Positions 1 through 6,015 of a DNA stretch of 7,052 bases are shown one piece after another. The stretch is from CAZUZD01 sp964624465 (GTDB lineage: Bacteria > Planctomycetota > Planctomycetia > Isosphaerales > Isosphaeraceae), in assembly GCA_964624465.1 (NCBI GenBank), contig CAZUZD010000312.1:1-7052 (forward strand). Direction: 5' to 3'. A program made the translations under genes and the position numbers. Under the pieces are notes generated by a model. It saw only the letters and a list, made by a program, of their open reading frames with translations. It ran no database searches and was not told where the DNA came from. The stretch's first letter is position 1; each line of letters begins with the position of its first letter.

Positions 1-3000
1 ACCGCCACCGCCGCCCTGCGGACGACCACCGCGCTCGCGGCCCTCGCCGCCGGCGGTGGCCTCGCGACCCCCGCTGGCGGCGGACTCGGAGGCTGGTGTC
101 TCGCTGCCCTCCCCGGCCACCGGTCGGGGCGCCTCGCGGCGCGCCGGCCGGTTGGAGATCCGCGACAGGTCCCAGACCACGCGCTGGAGGCCCGGCTCGT
201 TGGTCGGCGAGAGGGTTCGGATGGCCTGGCCCTCGACGTCGAAGATCTTGAGGCTGATCTTCTCGGCCTTCGAGGCCAGGTGGTAGTACAGCGGCAGGCC
301 GTTGGGCGGGTTGGTGCCCACGTAGCGACGGTTCGTCTGGCCACGGCTGGGGTCGCGGTGAGACCGCTGGTAGACGATCGGCTTGAACAGGTGGGCCTTC
401 TCCTTGAGCAGCGCGGCGCTGGCCTGGCGGATCGGCTCGATGTCGACGATCCAGAGGCTGCGGCCGTGAGTGGCCGTGACCATCTCACCCAGCGTCGGGT
501 GCTGGACCAGCTCATGGATCGCCACCGTCGGCAGGTCGCCGTTGATCCGGGTCCAGGCCTGCCCACGATCGATCGAGGCCCAGACGGCGAACTCGGTGCC
601 GAGGTACAGGACCTCGGGGTTGGTGATGTCCTCGCGGAGGCAGCGGGTCGAGCCGCGCGGCAGGGTCGAGCCCAGCGACTTGAACGTCTTGCCGAAGTCC
701 TCCGAGACGAAGATGAACGCCCCGTCGTCGTCGGTGCGGTGCCCATCGAAGCAGACATAGACGCGGCCGGTGACCGACCGCGACGGCTCAATGGTTGCCA
801 CGCACATTGGCCGCGGCAGGCCGACGTTGGCGTCGATCTGCGTCCACTCCCGGCCGCCGTCGCGGGTCACCCAGAGGTTGCCGTCGTCGGTGCCCACGTA
901 GAGGACGTTGGGATCCCTCGGCGACTCGGCCAGCGCCGTGGCCGAGCCCTTGTCGGTGCGGGTGATCTCCTTCGAGATCGCCGCCAGCTCGTTGCCGCGG
1001 TCCAGCGAGCGGAACACGTAGTTGCCCGCGGCGTAGTAGATCTTGGTGTTGTGGCTGGAGAGGATGAACGGCGTGCTCCAGTTCCACCGCAGCGGCTTGT
1101 CACGCTCCACCGGCCGCGGCCGGAACGAAGCGACCTCGCCCGTCTTGAGGTTGCGGCGCCCGATGGCGCCGTTCTGGCTGGTGTAGTAGATCAGGTCGGG
1201 GTCGTTCGGGTCGACCTGGACGCCGAAGCCGTCACCGCCGCCGATGTTCATCCAGTCCTCGTTGATCGGCCCGGTCCCGGTGCGAGTCCGGGTCGGACCG
1301 CCCCAGGTGCCGTTGTCCTGCAGCCCGCCGTAGGCGTTGTAGAACTGCCGGGTGTCGATCGCCACGTCGTAGAACTGCGCGATCGCCGAGTGGTTCAGGT
1401 GGTCCCAGGTGGCGGTGCGGTCGAACGTCACGTAGACGCCGCCGTCGCAGCCCAGCAGCATGTGGCGGCCGTCGCGCGGGTCGATCCAGAGGGCGTGCTG
1501 GTCGGCGTGCACGTTGCGACCGGCGTCGGGCGTGAACTTCTTGCCGCCGTCGACCGAGCGGTACATCGAGACGCCGAGCACGTAGATGAGCTGGTCGTCC
1601 GAGGGGTCCACCCGGATCTGGCTGAAGTACATCGGCCGGGGGTTCAGGCTGTTGACCCGGGTCCACGAGTCGCCGCCGTCCTCCGAGCGGTACACGCCGC
1701 CGTACTGGAAGCCGTCGGCCCCCTGGCGCTCCTGGATGTTCTCGCGCTGGCCGCCCAGCGAGTCGAGGAACGGCTTCTTCGGATCGCCCGCGGTGCGGCC
1801 CGCCGGACGCTCGCCGAGGGTGACCTCGATCTCGACCGGCTTGCCCTCGCGGGTGACCTTCACCTTGGCCTTCTCGCCGGGCTTCTTGGCCCGCGCGGCG
1901 TCGATGAAGTCGGAGTACTTCTTGACCGCCTTGCCGTCGATCTCGTTGAGCTGGTCCCCCTTCTTGAGGCCCGCCTTGTCGGCCGGACCGCCGGAAACCA
2001 CCTCGACGACCTGCGCCTTGTCCTCCTCGTCCTCACCCACCAGGCCGAGGTAGCCGCCGCCGGTGTTGGCGGCCTGGGGCGGGCCGGTGCCGATAGCCTC
2101 CGATTCGACCAGGGCGTAGACGATCTTGGGGTTCTTGCGGTAATAGCTCAGGCCGATGCGCCCGAGCTGGCCGGTCGGCAGGCCCTTGGTCAGCTTCGTC
2201 CAGGTCTTGCCGCCGTCGGTCGTGCGATGCAGGCCGGCGCCGGGGCCCCACTTCACCTCGGGGTCGTTGGTGTCGTAGATGTCCCGCTTGCGCTGGTAGG
2301 TGGCGACGAGCAGGGTGTCGGGCTCGGTCGGATGCATCTGCAGCTCGATGATGCCGGTGCGGTCGTCGACGAACAGCACCTTCTCCCAGGTCTTGCCGCC
2401 GTCGACCGTCTTGAACAGCCCGCGCTCCTCGTTGGGGCCGTAGAGCCGCCCCAGGGCGCCGACGTAGACGATGTTCGGGTCCTTGGGGTGCACCAGCACG
2501 CGGCCGATCTGGAACGTGCCCTTGAGGCCCATGTTCGTCCAGGTCTTGCCGCCGTCGGTCGACTTGTAGACGCCGTCGCCGTACGAGACCGAGTTGCGCG
2601 GGTTGTTCTCGCCCGTGCCGACCCAGACGATGCTCTTGTCCGACGGCGCCACGCACACGTCACCGATCGAGACGGTCGACTCGCGGTCGAACTGGTGTTC
2701 GAAGGTCACGCCGTTGTTCTCGGTCTTGAGCAGGCCGCCCGAGGCGGTCGCGACCCAGAAGACGGTCGGGTCGGCCTCGAAGACCGACAGCGCCACGATC
2801 CGACCGCCCATGTTGGCCGGGCCGATCGACCGCCAGCTCACGCCCTTGACCCAGGTCTCCGGCAGCGGAGTTCCCGGACTGGCCTCCTTCGGCTTCGCCT
2901 CAGCAGGCTGGGCCTCCAGCGCCTTGAGCTTGGCGTTCAGCTCATCGATCTGCTTGCGGAGCTGCTCGACGTCCTTCGATCGGTCGGTCTCCTGCGCCGG

Positions 3001-3099
3001 CGCGGTCGCCGCGCCCAGCAGCAGGCCGCCGGCCGCGATCCCGAACGCCAGCAGGCGCCGGACCGCGAGTCGTGTCGCGAAGGGGTTCACCTGGCTCAT
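1..3099 (-). CDS. Exported Asp-box (BNR/VPS10-like) beta-propeller protein with inserted PDZ domain, 3' end outside window
   Basis: Open for 1033 codons with no stop, running off the left edge. The start is the ATG at 3099, preceded by a good ribosome binding site. Residues 1-35 look like a signal peptide (Arg10, Arg14, Arg15, a hydrophobic run at 16-33, then an APA|Q-type cleavage site), so the protein is probably exported. A short heptad-like coiled coil follows (about 43-63), then the family opening WRSIGPANMGGRI near 89-101. Asp-box motifs (S/T-x-D-G-G-x-T-W) occur near 180, 231, 293, 472 and 515, with weaker ones near 124, 747, 798 and 842, as in sortilin/GH74-like propellers. GGLQDNGTWGGP lies near 572-583 and THGRSLW near 877-883. 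Residues 350-431 are a PDZ domain (SGGPADKAGLKKGDQLNEIDG at its core). Residues 930-990 look like a beta-sandwich, followed by Gly/Arg/Glu-rich sequence. Such proteins are often annotated as glycosyl hydrolases, but no catalytic residues can be assigned here; protein binding or peptide handling is equally possible. Confidence 0.93.
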   Translation of the reverse strand, partial: MSQVNPFATRLAVRRLLAFGIAAGGLLLGAATAPAQETDRSKDVEQLRKQIDELNAKLKALEAQPAEAKPKEASPGTPLPETWVKGVSWRSIGPANMGGRIVALSVFEADPTVFWVATASGGLLKTENNGVTFEHQFDRESTVSIGDVCVAPSDKSIVWVGTGENNPRNSVSYGDGVYKSTDGGKTWTNMGLKGTFQIGRVLVHPKDPNIVYVGALGRLYGPNEERGLFKTVDGGKTWEKVLFVDDRTGIIELQMHPTEPDTLLVATYQRKRDIYDTNDPEVKWGPGAGLHRTTDGGKTWTKLTKGLPTGQLGRIGLSYYRKNPKIVYALVESEAIGTGPPQAANTGGGYLGLVGEDEEDKAQVVEVVSGGPADKAGLKKGDQLNEIDGKAVKKYSDFIDAARAKKPGEKAKVKVTREGKPVEIEVTLGERPAGRTAGDPKKPFLDSLGGQRENIQERQGADGFQYGGVYRSEDGGDSWTRVNSLNPRPMYFSQIRVDPSDDQLIYVLGVSMYRSVDGGKKFTPDAGRNVHADQHALWIDPRDGRHMLLGCDGGVYVTFDRTATWDHLNHSAIAQFYDVAIDTRQFYNAYGGLQDNGTWGGPTRTRTGTGPINEDWMNIGGGDGFGVQVDPNDPDLIYYTSQNGAIGRRNLKTGEVASFRPRPVERDKPLRWNWSTPFILSSHNTKIYYAAGNYVFRSLDRGNELAAISKEITRTDKGSATALAESPRDPNVLYVGTDDGNLWVTRDGGREWTQIDANVGLPRPMCVATIEPSRSVTGRVYVCFDGHRTDDDGAFIFVSEDFGKTFKSLGSTLPRGSTRCLREDITNPEVLYLGTEFAVWASIDRGQAWTRINGDLPTVAIHELVQHPTLGEMVTATHGRSLWIVDIEPIRQASAALLKEKAHLFKPIVYQRSHRDPSRGQTNRRYVGTNPPNGLPLYYHLASKAEKISLKIFDVEGQAIRTLSPTNEPGLQRVVWDLSRISNRPARREAPRPVAGEGSETPASESAASGGREATAGGEGRERGGRPQGGGGG
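2195..2561. repeat. Direct repeat encoding Asp-box motifs
   Basis: A 28-bp stretch is identical at 2195-2222 and 2534-2561, and a 19-bp core of it recurs at 2386-2404. Read on the minus strand it encodes the TDGGKTWT-type Asp-box of the propeller. These are coding repeats within one gene, explained by repeated protein blades, not a mobile or CRISPR repeat. The near-perfect DNA identity may reflect strong codon preference or recent exchange between blades. Confidence 0.85.
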
Positions 3100-3103
3100 G
3101 CGC

Positions 3104-3141
3104 TGCCAACCTCCCCGGTGTCGTGGCAATATCGCGGCCAC
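3104..3141 (-). promoter_or_regulatory. Possible alternative hairpins around the start of the propeller mRNA
   Basis: The segment 3123-3128 can pair in two exclusive ways. GTGGC at 3123-3127 matches GCCAC at 3137-3141, leaving a 9-nt loop. TGGCA at 3124-3128 matches TGCCA at 3104-3108, and that pairing would put the ribosome binding site (3110-3116) in a 15-nt loop. The stems are only 5 bp, so chance is a real possibility. No riboswitch class is recognised. Confidence 0.2.
3110..3116 (-). promoter_or_regulatory. Ribosome binding site of the propeller gene
   Basis: On the minus strand GGGGAGG lies 10 nt before the ATG at 3099. It fixes the start and agrees with the signal peptide beginning directly after that ATG. 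Confidence 0.7.
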
Positions 3142-3180
3142 ACCCGATCCTGACGGGCGCCCGCCTCTGAGGTGGATCCG

Positions 3181-3231
3181 CCCGAACCGCCCCCGCCGTC
3201 GCACCTCCTGACGGCCAGTCTCCGGTTCGGG
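3181..3231 (-). promoter_or_regulatory. Nested inverted repeats in the leader of the propeller gene
   Basis: An outer perfect 9-bp inverted repeat (CCCGAACCG at 3181-3189, CGGTTCGGG at 3223-3231) encloses an inner perfect 6-bp one (GCCGTC at 3195-3200, GACGGC at 3210-3215). In the minus-strand transcript the inner 9-nt loop reads AGGAGGTGC, a near-ideal Shine-Dalgarno sequence. No start codon follows at a useful distance, so it does not serve an evident gene. The element could be a structured mRNA leader or a protein binding site; no T-tract follows, so it is not a standard terminator. Confidence 0.35.
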
Positions 3232-3261
3232 TGATCCCGAGGAGACGGCTTCTCGCCGCCC

Positions 3262-3312
3262 CATCTTTTTACCCAGATTAACAAACTAACCGATTCGGGC
3301 TCCCGTCCACAA
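3262..3312 (-). promoter_or_regulatory. AT-rich island, candidate promoter of the propeller gene
   Basis: This is the only clearly AT-rich stretch of the window (notably 3264-3290), lying about 165 nt before the propeller start codon. On the minus strand a weak -35-like TTGTGG (3307-3312) is followed, after about 18 nt, by a poor -10-like TAGTTT. The match to sigma-70 consensus is weak, so the location is supported by composition more than by the hexamers. Confidence 0.3.
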
Positions 3313-3324
3313 TCAGGGAAGCAA

Positions 3325-3342
3325 TTCGATTTGTGCATCGAA
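3325..3342. promoter_or_regulatory. Operator-like dyad upstream of the candidate promoter
   Basis: TTCGAT (3325-3330) and ATCGAA (3337-3342) form a perfect 6-bp inverted repeat with a 6-bp spacer, 18 bp overall. It sits just upstream, in minus-strand terms, of the AT-rich candidate promoter, where an activator might bind. The regulator is unknown and the dyad is short enough to be chance. Confidence 0.3.
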
Positions 3343-3685
3343 CGGGGTGGCCGTCGGGTGGCCCGAATGCCATCAGCTCCTGAGCCTCCCGAGCAATCGG
3401 GTCCGTCCCTGCACACTGACGGCCCGACCGACCCTGAGCCGACCGTCGCGGGGGCGATCCGTCGGGCTCCGGGCGCGGCCGCAGGCGGGGTGGGCACGGT
3501 CGTCAGGTGTTGGCCGAGCACCGGGTGCAGCCGGCCTGGAGGCAACGGTCGCGATCCTTGGCATCGCGTGAGCCATGAGGGCACGGATCGGGAGCGTGGA
3601 TCCAGCCCGGCGAAGCGACCGTGCTGCGGCGTCGCCTTGGAGCCGAGGACTCAGCAGATCCAGGATCACGAGGAGCGCCGGTGGC
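3343..3685. other. Stretch without a convincing gene between the methyltransferase and the propeller leader
   Basis: Several short open frames cross this stretch on both strands, but none has a good ribosome binding site, a recognisable domain or plausible amino-acid composition; they are Arg/Pro/Gly-rich as expected from random GC-rich DNA. A 6-bp hairpin (CGCGAT at 3550-3555, ATCGCG at 3563-3568, 7-nt loop) is the clearest structure. It is about 118 nt past the methyltransferase stop and has no T-tract, so it is not a typical intrinsic terminator. No tRNA or other known RNA was recognised. Confidence 0.55.
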
Positions 3686-4339
3686 TCAAGAGTCATCAGA
3701 GCCAGGGACCAGCGCGGTCGGCCGGTGGTGGTAGAGGCCGTAATTCAAAGGCTGGCTGGCGCCCGAGGGAGTCGTGTGCAGGATCCGGGCCTGCCGGACC
3801 AGCGCGAAGTCTGGGCCGAGTTCCTGGCTCAGGGAGTCGGCGTCGTACCGGCAGACCGCCAGGTTGCTGCAGCGCTCGGGGCCATCGGGGGCGAAGGTGG
3901 CGATCAGCAGGTGGCCGCCAGGGCGGATCGTTCGCCGGGCCCGCTCGACATAGCGGCGCCGGTCCAGCGGATCGGTCAGGAAGTGAAACACGGCCCGGTC
4001 GTGCCAGAGGTCGTAGGGGCCCAGGTCGGCCACCTCGGTCACATCCGCGACCCGCCAGTCAACCCGCTCGGACCGGGAACCCAGCCGGGCCTTGGCACGG
4101 CGCAGCGCGGTCGCCGAGAGGTCGAGCACGGTGATTCGCTCCAGCGGCAGCGCCAGCAGGTGATCGACCAGCATCGAGGCGCCGCCGCCCACGTCAAGGA
4201 TCCGCCCACGATCGGCGGGTGCAAGCTCCCGGATCCACGACAGCGACGGCTCGGGCTGGTCCTGGTACCAGCTCACCGCCGTCTCGGGCTTCGCGGCGTA
4301 GACCTGCTCCCAGTGCGCCTGGCGATTCAGGTCGTTCAT
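3686..4339 (-). CDS. Class I SAM-dependent methyltransferase, substrate unknown
   Basis: A 217-residue cytosolic protein with a Rossmann-like methyltransferase fold. Motif I is ILDVGGGAS (residues 47-55), the acidic residue after beta-2 that holds the SAM ribose is Asp73 (VLDLS), Asp99 lies in the VADVT segment expected near the adenine, and YDLWHDRAVFHFL (109-121) and IRPGGHLLIATF (138-149) are the later core motifs. The N-terminal HWEQVYAAKPETAVSWYQ and the later CSNLAVCRYDADSL belong to a widespread bacterial family with no settled substrate that I can name. The ATG at 4339 is chosen over a TTG 33 nt upstream because an AGGAG lies 9 nt before it. It follows the persulfide dioxygenase gene after 171 nt on the same strand, so shared transcription is possible but not shown. 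The sulfur context makes a thiol, sulfide or metalloid acceptor imaginable; this is inference only. Confidence 0.9.
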   Translation of the reverse strand: MNDLNRQAHWEQVYAAKPETAVSWYQDQPEPSLSWIRELAPADRGRILDVGGGASMLVDHLLALPLERITVLDLSATALRRAKARLGSRSERVDWRVADVTEVADLGPYDLWHDRAVFHFLTDPLDRRRYVERARRTIRPGGHLLIATFAPDGPERCSNLAVCRYDADSLSQELGPDFALVRQARILHTTPSGASQPLNYGLYHHRPTALVPGSDDS

Positions 4340-4348
4340 GGCTTCGTA

Positions 4349-4353
4349 CTCCT
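4349..4353 (-). promoter_or_regulatory. Ribosome binding site of the methyltransferase gene
   Basis: AGGAG on the minus strand lies 9 nt before the ATG at 4339. It decides the start against the in-frame TTG at 4372. Confidence 0.65.
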
Positions 4354-4406
4354 GGCGATCGGGGCCACGCAACGGCCGTGGGGCCCGACGTGCTCGCGGC
4401 GCCCGG

Positions 4407-4427
4407 CCGGCCGGGGAGCCCGGCCGG
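4407..4427. other. Very GC-rich 9-bp hairpin between persulfide dioxygenase and methyltransferase genes
   Basis: CCGGCCGGG (4407-4415) and CCCGGCCGG (4419-4427) form a perfect 9-bp stem around a GAG triloop, in the 171-nt gap. There is no following T-tract on either strand. It could attenuate transcription, stabilise the end of the upstream message after processing, or be a by-product of GC-rich sequence. Confidence 0.4.
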
Positions 4428-4449
4428 GGCGACGCCGGCCCGATCCGGT

Positions 4450-4473
4450 GGGGGGATTCCAGATCGGCCCCCC
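4450..4473. other. G6/C6 inverted repeat downstream of the persulfide dioxygenase gene
   Basis: GGGGGG (4450-4455) faces CCCCCC (4468-4473) across a 12-nt loop, about 38 nt past the dioxygenase stop codon. In the minus-strand transcript no U-run follows, so an intrinsic terminator is unlikely. Confidence 0.3.
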
Positions 4474-4510
4474 TGTTTCCCGACCGTCCCCGGAACCGCT
4501 CAGGCGCCCA

Positions 4511-5947
4511 TCAGCTCTTGCTACAGCCCGGTTGCGAGAGCGAGCAACTGCCGGCGGCGGGGGCCAGGCCCTGGCTCGTTTCCCAGGCCTTGTAGCCGCC
4601 GACCAGGTCGATCGGCTTGAGGTTCGTGTGCTTGCGGAGCAGGCTGGCGGCAATCGCCGAGCGGTAGCCGCCGGCGCAGTGGACGACCAGGTCGCGATCG
4701 GTCGGGATCTCGCCCATCCGCTCGACCAGGTGGTTCAGCGGGATCGCCAGGCTGCCGTCGATGGCGCCGCCCTCGCGCTCCTTCTCGGAGCGAACATCGA
4801 GGATGAGCGGGCGATCGCCGGTGGCCAGTCGCTCGGAGAGGGCCTGGGCGGTGATCCGCTCGGTGATCCCGACCAGCTCGGGGTGATCGGCCAGCGCGGT
4901 CATGCCGCCCTCGAGGTAGCCCACGGCGTTATCGAAGCCGATCCGGCCCAGCCGCATGATCGCCTCCTCCTCGTCGCCAGGATCGGCGATCACGACGATC
5001 GGGCGGTCATGCTTGAGGATCGTGCCGGCCCAGGTGGCGTACTGGCCCTTCAGGCCGATGTTGATCGCGCCGACCAGGTGGGCCCCCTCGAAGTCGGCCG
5101 CCTCGCGGACGTCGACCACCTGGGCTCCCTCGGCCTCGAGCTTGAGGACGGCGTCGAGCGTCAGCGGCTGCTTCGCCAGGGCCATCGAGGCGTCGAGCGC
5201 CGGCCGCTCCTGGCGGTTCTTGATGGCGTCGTAGACGAAGTAATCAGGCGCCTCGGGCTGGTCGGCGGTGACCATCGCCAGGAACTGCTCGCGGCTCATC
5301 GGCTGCAATGCGTAGTTGTAGCGCTTCTGCTCGCCGATGGTCGAGACAGTCTCCTTGCTGAGCTTCTTGCCGCAGAGCGAGCCGGCGCCATGGGCGGGGT
5401 ACACCAGCGTCGAGTCGGGCAGCGTCATGAGCTTGCTGGTGATCGAGTCGTAGAGCATCTCCCCCAGCTCCTGGGCGGTGATGCCGATCGACGCCATCAG
5501 GTCGGGCCGGCCGACGTCGCCGATGAACAGGGTGTCTCCGGTGAGCACGGCCTTCGGCGTCTCGGCGCTCTCGGCCAGGTCGTAGACGAGGATCGAAAGG
5601 CCCTCGGGCGTGTGACCTGGCGTCTCCATCATCACCAGGCGGACCTGACCGAACTCGACGACGTCACCGTCCTTGACCGCGTGGAAGGCGTACTCGGCCT
5701 CGGCCCGCCGACCCAGGTAGATCTGCGCGCCGGTCTGGTTGCGGAGCTCGATGTGACCGGCCAGGAAGTCGGCGTGGAAGTGGGTCAGGAAGACGTGCTG
5801 GATGGTCCAGCCGTTCGCGCTGGCATCCGCCAGGTACTGGGCGATGTCCCGCTGGGGATCGACCACGGCGGCGATCTTCGTCGTCTCGTCGGCGATCAGG
5901 TACGAGGCGTGCGCCAGGCACCCGAGGTAGTACTGCTTCAGAATCAT
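4511..5947 (-). CDS. Persulfide dioxygenase-rhodanese fusion (CstB-like), sulfide detoxification
   Basis: 478 residues, cytosolic (no signal peptide). Residues 1-235 are a metallo-beta-lactamase-fold persulfide dioxygenase of the ETHE1 type, which oxidises persulfides such as glutathione or CoA persulfide to sulfite with O2 and a mononuclear iron. Expected iron ligands are visible: His56 in THFHAD, His112 in GHTPEG and Asp138 in LTGDTLF; His186 is in YPAHGAG. GRPDL (146-150) carries the conserved Arg147. Cys192 in GSLCGK matches the position of an extra cysteine I recall in Staphylococcus CstB. A first rhodanese domain (about 260-355) has lost its cysteine: the active-loop position reads VVIADPGDEEE (318-328). 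A second (about 365-460) has a full active loop, CAGGYRS, with Cys424. The tail holds two more cysteines (468, 475). The order dioxygenase, pseudo-rhodanese, rhodanese and the size fit CstB (about 440-480 residues). The ATG at 5947 has a strong ribosome binding site. It lies 68 nt after cydB, so the two are probably cotranscribed. Confidence 0.94.
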   Translation of the reverse strand: MILKQYYLGCLAHASYLIADETTKIAAVVDPQRDIAQYLADASANGWTIQHVFLTHFHADFLAGHIELRNQTGAQIYLGRRAEAEYAFHAVKDGDVVEFGQVRLVMMETPGHTPEGLSILVYDLAESAETPKAVLTGDTLFIGDVGRPDLMASIGITAQELGEMLYDSITSKLMTLPDSTLVYPAHGAGSLCGKKLSKETVSTIGEQKRYNYALQPMSREQFLAMVTADQPEAPDYFVYDAIKNRQERPALDASMALAKQPLTLDAVLKLEAEGAQVVDVREAADFEGAHLVGAINIGLKGQYATWAGTILKHDRPIVVIADPGDEEEAIMRLGRIGFDNAVGYLEGGMTALADHPELVGITERITAQALSERLATGDRPLILDVRSEKEREGGAIDGSLAIPLNHLVERMGEIPTDRDLVVHCAGGYRSAIAASLLRKHTNLKPIDLVGGYKAWETSQGLAPAAGSCSLSQPGCSKS

Positions 5948-5954
5948 GACGAGG

Positions 5955-5960
5955 CTCCTT
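5955..5960 (-). promoter_or_regulatory. Ribosome binding site of the persulfide dioxygenase gene
   Basis: AAGGAG on the minus strand, 7 nt before the ATG at 5947, with near-ideal sequence and spacing. It lies within the 68-nt gap after cydB, where no terminator or separate promoter is visible. Confidence 0.8.
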
Positions 5961-6015
5961 CGTTGGAGGACGGCGGGAGGCGTGAGCCCCCGGCCCTGGA
6001 GGTTCGTGACCCGGT

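Noticed and set aside
2195..2561. CRISPR-like repeat array
   Set aside because: The repeats are unevenly spaced, lie within a coding frame and encode a known protein motif.
280..3153. Open frame of 957 codons on the plus strand
   Set aside because: It lies antisense to the propeller gene, is rich in Arg, Val, Ala, Leu and Asp without domains, and is explained by the lack of stops opposite GC-rich codons. The minus frame has a signal peptide, Asp-boxes and PDZ motifs.
3246..3270. Plus-strand hairpin followed by a T-run, terminator-like
   Set aside because: The stem is only 4 bp (CGGC/GCCG) and there is no plus-strand gene ending before it. The T-run is better read as part of the AT-rich promoter candidate.
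3471..3570. Possible small structured RNA between the methyltransferase and the propeller gene
   Set aside because: A few short stems can be drawn, but there is no tRNA T-arm and acceptor pairing, no SRP-type core and no other known signature.
3096..3584. Minus-strand open frame of 162 codons spanning the leader of the propeller gene
   Set aside because: It overlaps the propeller start in another frame, contains Pro/Arg/Gly-rich sequence with no domain, and has no convincing ribosome binding site.
4340..4510. Intrinsic terminator between the persulfide dioxygenase and the methyltransferase
   Set aside because: Strong hairpins are present, but none is followed by a U-tract in the minus-strand transcript, so termination cannot be claimed.
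5948..6015. Small CydX-like gene between cydB and the persulfide dioxygenase gene
   Set aside because: The gap is only 68 nt and has no start codon with an open frame long enough for a CydX-type peptide.
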